This document shows positions 1-9,988 of a stretch of 61,915 nucleotides of DNA, one piece after another. Source of the DNA: Ignavibacteria bacterium (GTDB taxonomy: Bacteria; Bacteroidota; Ignavibacteria; Ignavibacteriales; Melioribacteraceae); the NCBI GenBank assembly GCA_009773205.1, contig WPAE01000034.1, positions 1-61,915 on the forward strand. Direction: 5' to 3'. The notes beneath the pieces were generated by a model. The model did not search any database, was not told where the DNA came from, and saw nothing but the letters and a program-made list of their open reading frames with translations. The first letter of the stretch is position 1; each line of letters starts with the position of its first letter. A program made the position numbers and the translations under genes.

Positions 1-207
1 ATTTTTTGCCGAAGGCCGAAAGCAAAATGTTATTTCTAAACATTTTACTTTCGGGGTTAACCCCGACAAGCATGGTAAGATTTTAATTGGCTTTATAAAT
101 TAAAAATCTTACATAACTTATTTACTATAAATGACTTAATGCCTGCCCGTAGCAGGCGGGCTTGTCGGCCCGTATGGCAAATTTTCCTAATGGAAAATTT
201 GGGTTAA
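1..207 (+). repeat. Palindromic dispersed element, copy 1 (left end cut by window)
   Basis: This is the first of three copies of a MITE-like element (others at 15198-15366 and, inverted, 54734-54877). Shared blocks are TTTTTTGCCGAAGGCCG near the left end, the palindrome CGGGGTTAACCCCG, and the right-end hairpin AAATTTTCC-taat-GGAAAATTT followed by GGGTT. The left terminus lies outside the window. The interior of this copy carries an extra inverted repeat (GTAAGATTTT ... AAAAATCTTAC) not seen in the other copies, and a 19-bp palindrome CCTGCCCGTAGCAGGCGGG inserted in AATG/CTTGTCGG. No ORF is inside. Confidence 0.8.
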
Positions 208-262
208 TTTTAATCACTTCTGCTTTATCAACAACAAAAAGATGTTTACGAAAGGAATTACT

Positions 263-463
263 ATGATTGAAAAATCAATAGAGATAAAAGGAATGAGCTG
301 TAACCATTGCGTTACGGCGGTTAAGAAAGAATTATCCAAGCTGCAGCTTGAATTAGCTGAAGTAAATATTGGCAGTATAAAAATTATTTATGATGAAACA
401 AAGACAACCGATTTGCAAATTGAATCTGCAATTGCAGAAGCTGGATTTGAAGCAGTAAAATGA
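263..463 (+). CDS. copZ: Heavy-metal-associated (HMA) copper chaperone
   Basis: This is a 66-residue ferredoxin-like HMA domain protein, predicted to carry Cu(I) in the cytoplasm and pass it to the ATPase encoded immediately downstream. The metal site is GMSCNHC (Cys13, Cys16). I place the start at the ATG at 263 because AAAGGAA lies 5-11 bases upstream; the earlier in-frame ATG at 242 lacks a comparable site and would add seven residues ahead of the fold. The stop overlaps the next start (ATGA), so the two genes are translationally coupled. Length and motif fit CopZ-type chaperones. A mercury-binding MerP role is possible from the motif alone, but the CopA neighbour argues for copper. Confidence 0.85.
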   Translation: MIEKSIEIKGMSCNHCVTAVKKELSKLQLELAEVNIGSIKIIYDETKTTDLQIESAIAEAGFEAVK

Positions 464-2688
464 GATCTTATACAATACCGGTTGATGGAATGACATGCGC
501 AAGCTGTGTTGGGCGCATTGAAAAAATTATTGGAAGGCAAGAAGGCATTAAGAACGTTGCGGTAAATCTTGCCAAAGAAAATGTAACATTTCAAAGTGAG
601 AAAGAAGCAGACTTAACTGCTATTGCGGCAGCCGTTGAAGAATACGGCTATCAACTGAAACTCGAAAGAATTGAAAAAAGTAGTTCTTCCAAATTTTTTG
701 CTGGTAAAAATGAAAATGAAAAAGATGAATTTTATGAAACACTCAAGAAAGATTTTTTTCTCGCTCTGATTCTAACGCTTCCCGTTTTTCTTATAAGCAT
801 GTTGATGGAATACGAGTTCTTTCTTTACGCATGGCACTTTACATATGATTACACTAACAAGATTCTATTAATACTTACAACACCAGTAATGTTTATTTCC
901 GGCAGAAGATTTTTTGCAGTATTTATAAGAAACATCCGCCGCTTTTCTGTTGAGATGAATTCTCTTGTAGCTATTGGAACTGCTGCTGCTTACGGTTACA
1001 GTGTACTTGCAACCTTGTTCCCTTTTGAGTTTACTTTAGAAGGAAAAATTCCACACGTTTATTTTGAAACTGCCGGAGTGATAATTACACTTATTTTAAT
1101 GGGAAAACTTCTTGAGCACCGCGCTAAAAGAAAAACAAACGATGCAGTTAAAAAACTGATAGAGCTTCAGCCTAAAACGGCACGCATCTTACGTAATGGA
1201 ATTGAAGAAGAAATACTTTTAGAACAACTTGAAAAAGATCAATTAGTTGTAATTCGTCCCGGAGAAAAAATTCCAACTGACGGTGTTTTGGTTTCTGGCT
1301 CATCTTCGGTTGATGAATCAATGATAACCGGAGAAAGTTTACCGGTTGATAAGCAAACGGGCTCTAAAGTTATTGGCGGCACAATTAATAAAATTGGTTC
1401 TTTTAATTTTAGAGTTACGGAAGTTGGCGACAACACAATTCTCTCACAGATTATTCGATTAGTAGAACAAGCACAATCATCCAAGCCGCCAATACAAAAA
1501 TTAGTTGATAAAGTTTCGGAGGTTTTTGTTCCGGCTGTAATTGTTATAGCAGCGCTAACTTTTCTTGGCTGGCTTTTTTTCGGAACGCAAAACAGCTTTA
1601 TTTCTGCTCTTGTTAATTTTGTAGCAGTTTTAATTGTTGCGTGCCCTTGCGCGCTTGGCTTAGCAACTCCAACTGCAATTATTGTTGGAACTGGCTTAGG
1701 GGCTTCAAATGGAATTCTGATTCGCGATGGTGAAAGTTTAGAATCAGCAGAAAAAATTTCTACTGTTGTTTTTGATAAAACCGGAACACTGACTGAAGGA
1801 AAACCGGCAGTTAGCAAAGTTATTTGTTTAGATATTTATGAGAATGATTTAATTCAAATTGCTGCTTCGCTTGAGAAAAAATCAGAACATCCGTTAGCCA
1901 ATGCAGTTGTGGAGTATGCTAAAGATAAGAACATTACTTTATCTGAGCCGGAAAGTTTTCAGAGTGTTACCGGCTTTGGCGTTACAGGAATTGTATGCGG
2001 CAAAGCAGTTCTTCTTGGAAATAGAAAGATAATGGAAGAAAAAGCTATAAAGCTTAATGATGAATCTATTTCTGAATTTGTTTCTTCGGCTCAAGACAAA
2101 ACGGTTATTTACGTTGTGATTGAAGGAAGTCTGAAAGGGCTTCTGTTAATAGAAGATCAGCTAAAGCATACATCAAAGGAAGCAGTGGAAATATTAACGA
2201 AAATGAAAATTAAAACTGTAATGTTAACCGGCGATAATAAACTTATTGCAAAAGCTATTGCAGAGAAAACCGGATTGAGTTATTTTCATGCAGAAGTGCT
2301 TCCTAACGAGAAGGCAGAAATTGTAAAACAGTTACAAGCAAAATCTGAATTTGTAGCTATGGTTGGCGATGGTATAAATGACGCACCTGCGCTCGCACAA
2401 GCTAATTTGGGAATAGCAATTGGAACCGGTGCAGATGTTGCAATCGAAACCGCTCAAATCACTTTAGTAAAAGGTGATCTTCGCAATGTTGCTAAGGCAA
2501 TTAATCTATCTAAAAAAACTCTTTCTGCAATTAAGCAAAATTTGTTTTGGGCTTTCATTTACAATGTAGTTTTAATTCCATTAGCTGCAGCAGGATTATT
2601 AAACCCTATGATTGCAGCTTTGGCTATGTCGTTAAGCTCTGTTTCTGTTGTAACAAATTCACTTAGACTAAAACGAACAAAAATTTAA
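460..2688 (+). CDS. copA: Copper-exporting P1B-type ATPase
   Basis: The 742-residue protein has one N-terminal HMA domain (GMTCASC, Cys13 and Cys16), then the P1B ATPase core. The transmembrane metal motif is CPC at residues 395-397, the phosphorylated aspartate is D439 in DKTGTLTEG, the SEHPLA motif marks the nucleotide domain, and [10 protein letters not shown] the hinge. The last membrane segment carries a [15 protein letters not shown]-type sequence, as in Cu(I) exporters. It should pump Cu(I) out of the cytoplasm at the expense of ATP. It has one HMA domain, with a second one supplied by the separate chaperone gene that overlaps its start by four bases. A cupin gene follows after 7 bases. 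Silver could also be a substrate. Confidence 0.93.
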   Translation: MRSYTIPVDGMTCASCVGRIEKIIGRQEGIKNVAVNLAKENVTFQSEKEADLTAIAAAVEEYGYQLKLERIEKSSSSKFFAGKNENEKDEFYETLKKDFFLALILTLPVFLISMLMEYEFFLYAWHFTYDYTNKILLILTTPVMFISGRRFFAVFIRNIRRFSVEMNSLVAIGTAAAYGYSVLATLFPFEFTLEGKIPHVYFETAGVIITLILMGKLLEHRAKRKTNDAVKKLIELQPKTARILRNGIEEEILLEQLEKDQLVVIRPGEKIPTDGVLVSGSSSVDESMITGESLPVDKQTGSKVIGGTINKIGSFNFRVTEVGDNTILSQIIRLVEQAQSSKPPIQKLVDKVSEVFVPAVIVIAALTFLGWLFFGTQNSFISALVNFVAVLIVACPCALGLATPTAIIVGTGLGASNGILIRDGESLESAEKISTVVFDKTGTLTEGKPAVSKVICLDIYENDLIQIAASLEKKSEHPLANAVVEYAKDKNITLSEPESFQSVTGFGVTGIVCGKAVLLGNRKIMEEKAIKLNDESISEFVSSAQDKTVIYVVIEGSLKGLLLIEDQLKHTSKEAVEILTKMKIKTVMLTGDNKLIAKAIAEKTGLSYFHAEVLPNEKAEIVKQLQAKSEFVAMVGDGINDAPALAQANLGIAIGTGADVAIETAQITLVKGDLRNVAKAINLSKKTLSAIKQNLFWAFIYNVVLIPLAAAGLLNPMIAALAMSLSSVSVVTNSLRLKRTKI

Positions 2689-2695
2689 GGCGATT

Positions 2696-3058
2696 ATGAA
2701 AAATTACGAAATTCAAACTCAGCCATTTATTGTACCAACAACTGACGGAAAGTTAATTGAAGAACATTTTGGTTTTGCAAGTATAAACATTGGAGATTAT
2801 AGCTTCGCACGGATGATAGTGCCGGCAGGTTGGAGCGAGCCGCATCAAGTTCCCGAGTTTGATGAAGTTACATTTGTTTTTAGAGGCACAAAAAAAATTG
2901 AAGTTGACGGCGAAGAAATAATTCTAAGTAAGGGACAATCAATCTGTGTTAAAAAAGGAAGCCGTGTTAAATACTCTAATCCTTTCGAGGAACCATGCGA
3001 GTATGTCTCTATTTGTGTTCCTGCCTTTAATATTGACAGAGTAAAGAGAGAGATTTAG
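2696..3058 (+). CDS. Small cupin-domain protein
   Basis: This 120-residue single-domain cupin begins 7 bases after copA, with AAGG overlapping the copA stop. The core reads GWSEPHQVPEFDEVTFVF then GEEIILSKGQSICVKKGS, the two conserved cupin motifs; His and Glu residues of motif 1 could bind a metal. No catalytic domain is attached. Its place as third gene of the copper operon suggests a metal-linked role such as metal binding or sensing, but this is inference from position only. There are no membrane segments or signal peptide, so it is cytoplasmic. The substrate cannot be named. Confidence 0.7.
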   Translation: MKNYEIQTQPFIVPTTDGKLIEEHFGFASINIGDYSFARMIVPAGWSEPHQVPEFDEVTFVFRGTKKIEVDGEEIILSKGQSICVKKGSRVKYSNPFEEPCEYVSICVPAFNIDRVKREI

Positions 3059-3149
3059 CAAATTGTAGCTTTGCAAAATTTATGCGCACACCGGAGAATA
3101 TTCTTCTGCAACAAATTTTATAATACTTTTCCATTTAAATCGTTCTTAG

Positions 3150-3180
3150 TTTGACAATTAATGTACAAAAATTACATTTT
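3150..3180 (+). promoter_or_regulatory. Candidate Bacteroidota-type promoter for the signalling island
   Basis: In the 292-base gap before the anti-sigma-type kinase gene, TTTG (3150-3153) and TACATTTT (3173-3180) are separated by 19 bases. This resembles the Bacteroidota -33/-7 pattern (TTTG, 19 bases, TAnnTTTG) with one mismatch. The rest of the gap shows no other structure. This is only a motif match in AT-rich sequence. Confidence 0.3.
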
Positions 3181-3350
3181 GGCTAAGTAGTTTTAAATAA
3201 TCAGCAGAGTTCCTTTCACAAGATATTAAACTCCAAATCCCTTTTTTGGCTTAAATTGTAAATAATTATGCTGGACATTTGGTATTATTTAATTATCTTA
3301 AATACAAGCTTTTTATCCAAAGCTGAATTAAAAATTAATTGAGAGTGAAC

Positions 3351-3767
3351 ATGGACGAAAACATAAAGCTTGAAATCAAAATTCCTAAAGTACCTGATAT
3401 TGAATTAGTTGCGCTTGAAGGATTGCAGCTTATGGGCGGACACTTTGGAATATCCGGCGATAAAATAGGCGAAGCAAAAATAATTGTTACTGAAGCAATT
3501 ATTAATGGATTAGAGCATTCAGGCAATGAAAATCCGTACGTCAATGTTGAGTTTACAATGACAAAGGAACGTTTAGTAATTCTTGTTACCGATTTCGGTC
3601 GTGGGTTTGAGCCTGAGAAAGTTGAAGAGCCAGAAATCAACGCAAAATTATCCAGCACTAATAAAAGAGGCTGGGGACTCAAACTGATGAAATCTATGTC
3701 CGATGATTTTATTATTGAGTCGGGAGAAGCGGGAACTAAAATTACAATAATTAAAAATTTAGTGTAG
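3351..3767 (+). CDS. Anti-sigma-factor type serine kinase (HATPase_c_2, RsbW-like)
   Basis: The 138-residue protein is a stand-alone GHKL ATPase domain of the RsbW/SpoIIAB kind. The N-box region is [12 protein letters not shown], the G1 box DFGRGFEP and the G2 box [12 protein letters not shown]. Proteins of this family bind a sigma factor or other target and phosphorylate a STAS antagonist on serine. The start is taken at ATG 3351 with GAGAG just upstream, rather than the TTG at 3339. A STAS gene follows after 11 bases and a PP2C phosphatase gene after that, which gives the three classic parts of a partner switch. No sigma factor gene is nearby, so its target is unknown. Confidence 0.82.
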   Translation: MDENIKLEIKIPKVPDIELVALEGLQLMGGHFGISGDKIGEAKIIVTEAIINGLEHSGNENPYVNVEFTMTKERLVILVTDFGRGFEPEKVEEPEINAKLSSTNKRGWGLKLMKSMSDDFIIESGEAGTKITIIKNLV

Positions 3768-3778
3768 GAGTCTCAAAA

Positions 3779-4123
3779 ATGTCAGTTGAATTTAATCTCA
3801 TTACAGAAACAAAAGAAAACTGCGTAGTAATAAATACTACAGGATACATAAACAATATTGGCGGGCAGAAAATTGTAGATGAATTTAATAACCGCTTTGG
3901 AAACGGAATTAATAACGTAATTTTAAATCTTGCTCACTCAAATGTGGTTAACTCAATAGGAATTTCTTTTTTGATTGAGATAATTGAAAAATTAAACCAA
4001 ACAAACGGCAAATTAATTTTTACTAATCTGGATCCTTCGATTGATAAAACTTTTACAATTATGGGATTGTTCCAATTTGCAAAGAAGGCAGAAAATATAG
4101 ATGAAGCGCTAAAACTATTATAA
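3779..4123 (+). CDS. STAS-domain anti-sigma factor antagonist
   Basis: This 114-residue single STAS domain is predicted to be phosphorylated by the neighbouring RsbW-like kinase and dephosphorylated by PP2C phosphatases. The switch region reads NVVNSIGISFLIEI, where the serine after Asn matches the phosphorylation position of SpoIIAA-type proteins, though the usual D(S/T)SG context is altered. Aggag-like bases precede the ATG. It lies between the kinase gene (11-base gap) and the phosphatase gene (46-base gap), all on the plus strand. A second STAS gene (21368-21709) with a canonical NSSGLG motif closes the island. Confidence 0.82.
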   Translation: MSVEFNLITETKENCVVINTTGYINNIGGQKIVDEFNNRFGNGINNVILNLAHSNVVNSIGISFLIEIIEKLNQTNGKLIFTNLDPSIDKTFTIMGLFQFAKKAENIDEALKLL

Positions 4124-4169
4124 AACATGCTTCAAAAAAATATAAGTGAAAGGCTTAAACATCAGGTAA

Positions 4170-5777
4170 ATGAATGTAGTAGAGTACAATCAAATAATTG
4201 ATAAACTTGCCTTGCAAGTGAAATCATTTCAGGAAGGTTTTTCAATATTATCTAAAGCCGCCTCGCTTAAAAATCTTGGAGAGAACTTTTGCCACATTTT
4301 GCGTGCAAATTTTTTAATAAGCGACGTAAATCTTTTCTACAAAATTAGTGAAGAAACAGAATGGGAGAGCATTAGATTAGTGAATAAAAATTGTTATGAA
4401 TGCCTTCCGCTTTTAACAGCTTCATCGGGTGCCACTTTTAAATTTTACACTGATAAAAAGTTTAGCATAATTGCTACTTTACCACAAGTTGATAAATCTT
4501 ACTGGGGATTAATTATTGGAAATAAAATTGATAATACTGAGCTGAGTGAGTTAGATAAAATATCTTTTCAGATGTTTTTTCAATTGTTAGATAATGCATA
4601 CCAATCGTTCCTTAATCAAAACAAAGAGAAGCAATTAAACTTTTCATTGAATCACAGAGTAGTTCAGCTTAACAGCCTGATTGATACAGGAATTGAAATT
4701 TCCAAACTGCACAAGTCTTCCACTTTGTTCGAGCTATCGCTGGAAAGAGCGGCTTCACTTACAAATGCTTCTTATTCAGTACTTAAAATATTATCTGGCA
4801 GTCAAATTATATCTGAAATTATATTCCCCCAAAATTCCGATTTTGAGAAAGCTTTAAACTCCACAAAACGAATTGAGACTTTTGTAGAATTTAATGGACT
4901 AAAATATTTGTTTACACTCTCTGAAAAAGAGAGCCGAAATGGAATAGTTGATTTTGATCAGACTGATGAAATATTACTTGCCGCTTTTGCGCGGCAAGTT
5001 TTAGCAGCAATAGAGAATGAACATCTGCATAATGAAGCTATTGAAAACGAGCGGCTTCACCAAGAGATTGAAACTGCTGCATCAATTCAGAAACGTATTA
5101 TTCCACAGACATTACCAAACATCAAAGGTTATGATTTAGCCGGTATTAACATTCCCTCTTTAGAAATTGGGGGAGATTATTATGATGTAACTAAACTAAA
5201 AGATGGAAAATATTTATTGATAATAGCAGATGTTGCTGGTAAAGGTGTTGCATCAGGGCTATTAGTTAATACGTTAAATGCATCACTAAATGCTTATGTT
5301 GAAAATGAATTTACATTAACTGAAGTAGCCGGCTTTCTCAACAAAATAATTTACAATGCTTCCACTCCCGAAAAATATATTACTTGTTTTATTGCTATAC
5401 TTGAGCCTGATTCCGGCGTTATCGAATATTTGAATGCAGGGCACAATCCCATTTTTTATTCCTCGAAAAGAAAGATTATTAAACTTGATAAAGGCGGTTT
5501 AGCTTTGGGGATGCTTGATTTCGAACTTCCTTACGAAAGCTCTTTTATAAATATTGAACCGGGAGAAAAAATTCTTTTTTACACCGATGGCATTACAGAG
5601 GCTATGAATGAAAATGGAGAAGAGTTTTCTGACGAAAATCTTGAATCGTTTTTCTTAAACGAAAATTATAACTGCGCCGAGAGTTTTATCAAAAACATAA
5701 TTGAGAATGTAAAAAAACACACGGGAGATACTCCACAAAGCGACGATATAACTGCGCTTTACATTTGTAGAAGATAA
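4170..5777 (+). CDS. Cytosolic PP2C (SpoIIE-type) phosphatase with GAF-like sensor region
   Basis: The protein has 535 residues. Its N-terminal 290 residues hold one or two GAF-like regions, followed by a short coiled coil and the start of a SpoIIE/RsbU phosphatase domain (IQKRIIPQTLP). Metal-binding motifs are IGGDYYD, DVAGKGVASG and YTDGITEA, and the domain ends with SDDITALYI. There is no membrane segment, so it senses in the cytoplasm. It should dephosphorylate a phospho-STAS protein, most simply the one encoded just upstream. Its catalytic domain is more divergent (DVAGKG) than those of the other phosphatases in the island (DATGHG), so it is probably the older, core member of the switch. 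Confidence 0.85.
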   Translation: MNVVEYNQIIDKLALQVKSFQEGFSILSKAASLKNLGENFCHILRANFLISDVNLFYKISEETEWESIRLVNKNCYECLPLLTASSGATFKFYTDKKFSIIATLPQVDKSYWGLIIGNKIDNTELSELDKISFQMFFQLLDNAYQSFLNQNKEKQLNFSLNHRVVQLNSLIDTGIEISKLHKSSTLFELSLERAASLTNASYSVLKILSGSQIISEIIFPQNSDFEKALNSTKRIETFVEFNGLKYLFTLSEKESRNGIVDFDQTDEILLAAFARQVLAAIENEHLHNEAIENERLHQEIETAASIQKRIIPQTLPNIKGYDLAGINIPSLEIGGDYYDVTKLKDGKYLLIIADVAGKGVASGLLVNTLNASLNAYVENEFTLTEVAGFLNKIIYNASTPEKYITCFIAILEPDSGVIEYLNAGHNPIFYSSKRKIIKLDKGGLALGMLDFELPYESSFINIEPGEKILFYTDGITEAMNENGEEFSDENLESFFLNENYNCAESFIKNIIENVKKHTGDTPQSDDITALYICRR

Positions 5778-5932
5778 AAAATTTTTATTCCGTAATCGGA
5801 CTTCGTGTCTGCGAAAAGATTTGTTGCACTAATTTGAAAACTATTCTACACATTCGTAAAACAATTGATTTTATAAAAACTTTTGTGAAAGGACTAATCA
5901 GAGTGGATTTAATTTTAGTAACTAAGGGAAAA

Positions 5933-8900
5933 ATGTTTGCGTTAGTATTAATTCTGCTTTTAACAACCTTTCTTTCGGCTCAGCAAAAACTAAAAACACA
6001 TGCTAATTCAGATTTGGTATTGTACACAAACAAAGAAGGCTTGCCTTCAACCAATTATGAAAAGATTATACAAACTAAAGATGGATACATTTGGGTTTCC
6101 GGTATTGAGGGCACTTACAGGTTTAATGGGTACGATTTTGAAGAAGTTGGTAAAGAAATAGATCTGCCTAAAATGCAAAATTTGCACTATGATTCTCTAA
6201 AGAATGTACTTTACTTTGCCTCGCCAAGTAAGTTTATAACTTTCGATGGGAAAGTATTTAAGACATATACTGAGAAAGATGGTTACAAATTAAATGGCTT
6301 GCCAGGAAGAGTTATAAGTTTTGTAAATGCTGATAGCAAAGGAAGAGTCTGGATTGGCTCCGAAACACCATACATTGATAAAAAATATAACGGCGGGTTA
6401 ACGCAGTTTTATAATGGAAAATTTTCTGTTTATGATTCAACAAATTTTCCTTTAGACAATGCAGAAAATTTTATAGAAACTCCGAATGGCGATTTAATAT
6501 TTTCCTCTTCCGGAAGGAATACTCAAACAGGTGAAGATTCTTACGTCGCTCTATTTAAAAACAATGTGTTTCGGAGAATTGATGAATCTGTTGGAATTAC
6601 ACTTCAAAGAGCAGTGTTACCACGCAAAAGTCTCTCCGGTTCAATTGATCAAAATGGAAACACATGGATAGCATTTCGAAGCAATTCGCTCAGCTTAAGT
6701 TTTAGTAAAAATACTATAGGCGTTATGATGTATGATGGAAATAAGTTCCATCAGTTTACAGATTTTGTTAAAGAATTAGATAATTATCAGTTTCCACTAC
6801 TTGTTTTTTATAGTAAGCAGTTTAAAAAATTATTTCTTACAACCGGTTCGGTTATGCCTGCTATTTTATCTCTTAATAGCAAGTACATTTTTGAGTATAA
6901 AAATGGGAAATGGATTCCATCTGAGATTATGGAAAGCATTAGAAAAGTTATAGATACAGGTTCAGGAAAAGCTATTAGTAATTTTCAATTTGCAAATGCC
7001 GGATTTACTAAAGCAGATAAGTATTTCCCGGAATTATTAATACTTCAAACAACTGCTGAAAATCAAACTCAAAGCTCAAATATTCCAAATCAAATGTTCG
7101 CATATAAAAACGGGAGTTGGATAAAGTATGATGCTTTTCCCGCCATTCCTTATGAAGCAGTGAATGATGGGTCTCTAATTTACAGCAAGAAAGGCTTTGG
7201 TTTTTATTATCCAAATTTTTCAAAGATTATAACTGAGAAGGATGGGCTGATTAGAAAAAAAGTTGGTCTTAATCACTTAACCACAGATAGAAAAGGTAAT
7301 GTATGGATTACTTATTCTTTTGCATCGTTACCAGTTTACGCGCAAACATTCAGCACCGGGTTAAATATTTGGGATGGGAAAAAAATAAGAAGTTATAAAG
7401 AAAAAGATGGGTTAAAAAGTGATATAATTTTTAAAGTGTTTCCGGATAAAAAAATGAATGTCTGGATACCAACTTCCAAAGGGATAACGTTATCAAAAGC
7501 AGACTTCGATAAAAATGGTGAGTCAAGTTTCAAGTTTAAAAATATTGATACAGATAAACGTAAAAATTATAATTCTTCCATGGTATTAGAAACCAGCAAA
7601 GGAGATATTTATGCATGGCAGGATTATGTTAGACCTCAATCGGAAGAATTAATAGAGGCAGATTTTTTCTTGGGAAAATATAATGGCGAAAAGTTTGTTG
7701 AAATAAACTCTCCATTCAGTAAAGAATTTAATAAGAAAAAATATCAACTCCTTGATCTGCGCGAAGATAACGAAGGAAGGCTATGGTTAATTGGGCATTT
7801 TTCTAACAACGTAAACGAAATTAGCTCGACCAATACAGTAATAATGATTTATGATGGAAATAAATGGAGTTATCCGCCTTCAAATTGGAACGTACCAAAT
7901 GAAGAGCTTCACTACGTGGGTAACTTAAAAAATGGAATGTACTTCCTTTCTTCCAGCGGTTTTTTTGTTTTTAACGGAAAAAAGTTTGTAAATCTTAGTG
8001 ATAGTGTAAACGCGAATGCAGATTTCAGAATACTAAAAAGAGCAAGCGTTGCCGGTACAAAAACCGATATTCAAGGAAGTGACAGACTGTATATAAGATT
8101 AAGAGGGCAAGGGCTAGTAATTTTTGACGGTACAAATCTAAAGTTTTATACTCGGAAAGATGGACTACCATCCTCAACAATTGCAAACCCTATTATTGAT
8201 TACAAGGGAAATGTTTTCTTTGGGTTTCCTTATGGTACATTGCAAGTTAAAGGAGATAAATTTCAAGCTTACTACGATGATGAAAGCTTGGTCTCCGGCG
8301 GCTCTCAAGGTGCAACACTTGATGGGAGTGGTAATTTAGTAGCATTTTACAGCGGGGTAGGGCTTTTTATCAATAAAGTTGAAGTGAATAGTTATCCCTT
8401 AAAAATAACTTCCGTTTCAGTAGATTCCTTATCATTCCATTATAATTATCCACAAACTTTCACTCATAATCAAAACTCATTTATGTTCAGCTATGCTGCG
8501 TTCAATTTTAGAGACCCACGCCAAACTACTTATGAGTACATATTAGAAGGATTCGATAAAGATTGGTCTCGCTCCTCAACTTTGCCATTTGTAGAATATC
8601 AAAACCTTCCGCCTGGGAAATACCGCTTCAGAGTAAAAGGAATTACATCAAACGGTGTTAAAACGAATGAAGATAGCTACTCTTTCAGTATCAGTCCTCC
8701 TTGGTGGCTAACTTGGTGGGCTTACGGAGTATATTTCTTTGCTTTTGTTAGTTTGCTTGGCGGTATTAGAAAGTATGAATTAGAAAGAAGAAAAGAAGTA
8801 GAAAAGAAAAGACTGCTTCAAGCAGAACATGAAAGAAAAACTAAAGAACTTAATGATGCACGCCAGCTTCAATACTCTATGCTGCCAAAAGAACTGCCGA

Positions 8901-9553
8901 CATTGCCGCATCTTGATATTGCAGTTTACATGAAAACAGCAACAGAAGTCGGCGGCGATTATTATGATTTTCATGTTCACCCTGATGGAACATTAACCGT
9001 AATTCTTGGCGATGCAACCGGGCACGGTATGATGTCTGGAATGATGGTTTCAATTATGAAATCACTATTTATGTCTGATAGATCAAATAAAGAACTAAAA
9101 CCTTTTTTTGAAAATGCCAGCGCTGCAATAAAAGATATGCAGTTAGGCAGATTGATGATGGCTTTAACTTGTGTTCAAATTAAAGCTGATAGAATTATAA
9201 CAACAAATGCAGGTATGCCGCCGCTTTACTTATATCGAAGCAGCACCAAGTCGGTTGAAGAAGTAGTAATTAATAATATGCCGTTAGGTGCAATTAAGGG
9301 AATCTGCTACGAAGAAAAAGAATTAAAGATTGATAAGGGAGACACCCTGTTGTTGATGAGTGATGGTTTCGCGGAGTTGAAAAACAACTCTCAAGAATTG
9401 TACAGCTATAAAAGAGCAAAACAGAGTTTTGAGAATGTAGGAATGAAAGAGCCGGAAGAAATTGTAAATCACTTAAAAGAAGAGGGTCGCCGCTGGACAA
9501 ATGATGCAGATCCCGATGATGATGTAACTTTTGTAGTGATTAAAGTAAAGTGA
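5933..9553 (+). CDS. Secreted-propeller sensor fused to PP2C phosphatase (paralogue 1)
   Basis: Starting at ATG 5933 (AAGGGAA upstream; the TTG at 5834 would bury the signal sequence), the 1206-residue protein begins with a signal peptide ending FLSAQQ. It continues with two-component-regulator propeller repeats (GYIWVSG, GRVWIGS, GNVWITY, MNVWIPT), then a Y_Y_Y domain (YEYILEGFDKDWSR) and a membrane segment near residue 925. After a charged coiled coil comes a cytoplasmic PP2C domain with GGDYYDF, GDATGHGM, MSDGFAE and DDDVTFVVIKVK at the end. An extracytoplasmic signal would thus control a Ser phosphatase acting on a STAS protein, rather than a kinase as in classical hybrid two-component systems. 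The 3' end is copied seven times downstream. Confidence 0.88.
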   Translation: MFALVLILLLTTFLSAQQKLKTHANSDLVLYTNKEGLPSTNYEKIIQTKDGYIWVSGIEGTYRFNGYDFEEVGKEIDLPKMQNLHYDSLKNVLYFASPSKFITFDGKVFKTYTEKDGYKLNGLPGRVISFVNADSKGRVWIGSETPYIDKKYNGGLTQFYNGKFSVYDSTNFPLDNAENFIETPNGDLIFSSSGRNTQTGEDSYVALFKNNVFRRIDESVGITLQRAVLPRKSLSGSIDQNGNTWIAFRSNSLSLSFSKNTIGVMMYDGNKFHQFTDFVKELDNYQFPLLVFYSKQFKKLFLTTGSVMPAILSLNSKYIFEYKNGKWIPSEIMESIRKVIDTGSGKAISNFQFANAGFTKADKYFPELLILQTTAENQTQSSNIPNQMFAYKNGSWIKYDAFPAIPYEAVNDGSLIYSKKGFGFYYPNFSKIITEKDGLIRKKVGLNHLTTDRKGNVWITYSFASLPVYAQTFSTGLNIWDGKKIRSYKEKDGLKSDIIFKVFPDKKMNVWIPTSKGITLSKADFDKNGESSFKFKNIDTDKRKNYNSSMVLETSKGDIYAWQDYVRPQSEELIEADFFLGKYNGEKFVEINSPFSKEFNKKKYQLLDLREDNEGRLWLIGHFSNNVNEISSTNTVIMIYDGNKWSYPPSNWNVPNEELHYVGNLKNGMYFLSSSGFFVFNGKKFVNLSDSVNANADFRILKRASVAGTKTDIQGSDRLYIRLRGQGLVIFDGTNLKFYTRKDGLPSSTIANPIIDYKGNVFFGFPYGTLQVKGDKFQAYYDDESLVSGGSQGATLDGSGNLVAFYSGVGLFINKVEVNSYPLKITSVSVDSLSFHYNYPQTFTHNQNSFMFSYAAFNFRDPRQTTYEYILEGFDKDWSRSSTLPFVEYQNLPPGKYRFRVKGITSNGVKTNEDSYSFSISPPWWLTWWAYGVYFFAFVSLLGGIRKYELERRKEVEKKRLLQAEHERKTKELNDARQLQYSMLPKELPTLPHLDIAVYMKTATEVGGDYYDFHVHPDGTLTVILGDATGHGMMSGMMVSIMKSLFMSDRSNKELKPFFENASAAIKDMQLGRLMMALTCVQIKADRIITTNAGMPPLYLYRSSTKSVEEVVINNMPLGAIKGICYEEKELKIDKGDTLLLMSDGFAELKNNSQELYSYKRAKQSFENVGMKEPEEIVNHLKEEGRRWTNDADPDDDVTFVVIKVK

Positions 9554-9554
9554 A

Positions 9555-9946
9555 GCCTGTCCGCCATAGGCGGAATGATGTAACTTTTGTGGCGATTAAA
9601 GTAAAGTGATGCCTGTCCGCCATAAGCGGAATGATGTAACTTTTGTAGTGATTAAAGTAAAGTGTGGCCTGTCCGCCATAGGCGGAATGATGTAACATTT
9701 GTAGTGATTAAAGTAAAGTGATGCCTGTCCGCCATAGGCGGAATGATGTAACATTTGTAGTGATTAAAGTAAAGTGATGCCTGTCCGCCATAAGCGGAAT
9801 GATGTAACATTTGTAGTGATTAAAGTAAAGTGATGCCTGTCCGCAATAGGCGGAATGATGTAACTTTTGTAGTGATTAAAGTAAAGTGAAGCCTGTCCGC
9901 CATAGGCGGAATGATGTAACTTTTGTAGTTGTGAAAGTAAAATAAA
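9555..9946 (+). repeat. Tandem array, 7 x 56 bp, of palindrome plus phosphatase gene 3' end
   Basis: Unit starts are at 9555, 9611, 9667, 9723, 9779, 9835 and 9891, an exact 56-base period. Each unit is a roughly 20-base palindrome (GCCTGTCCGCCATAGGCGGA) followed by about 36 bases nearly identical to the end of the upstream coding sequence (encoding NDVTFVVIKVK-stop). Substitutions among units are few, and the last unit is the most diverged. This fills the 435-base gap between the two propeller phosphatase genes; the remaining 42 bases before the next start show no clear promoter. Confidence 0.95.
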
Positions 9947-9988
9947 TGGAATTCCTTATTGTGAATTGAGTACTTAAACAAAAGTATT

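Noticed and set aside
242-262. Earlier start for the HMA chaperone
   Set aside because: The ribosome site AAAGGAA fits the ATG at 263, and the extra residues are not part of the fold.
1239-1817. 192-residue open frame on the minus strand inside copA
   Set aside because: It is antisense to conserved ATPase motifs, is rich in Ser/Thr/Pro as expected of a shadow frame, and has no ribosome site.
9555-9946. CRISPR array
   Set aside because: The units are head-to-tail with no variable spacers, and each contains a gene tail; no cas genes are near.
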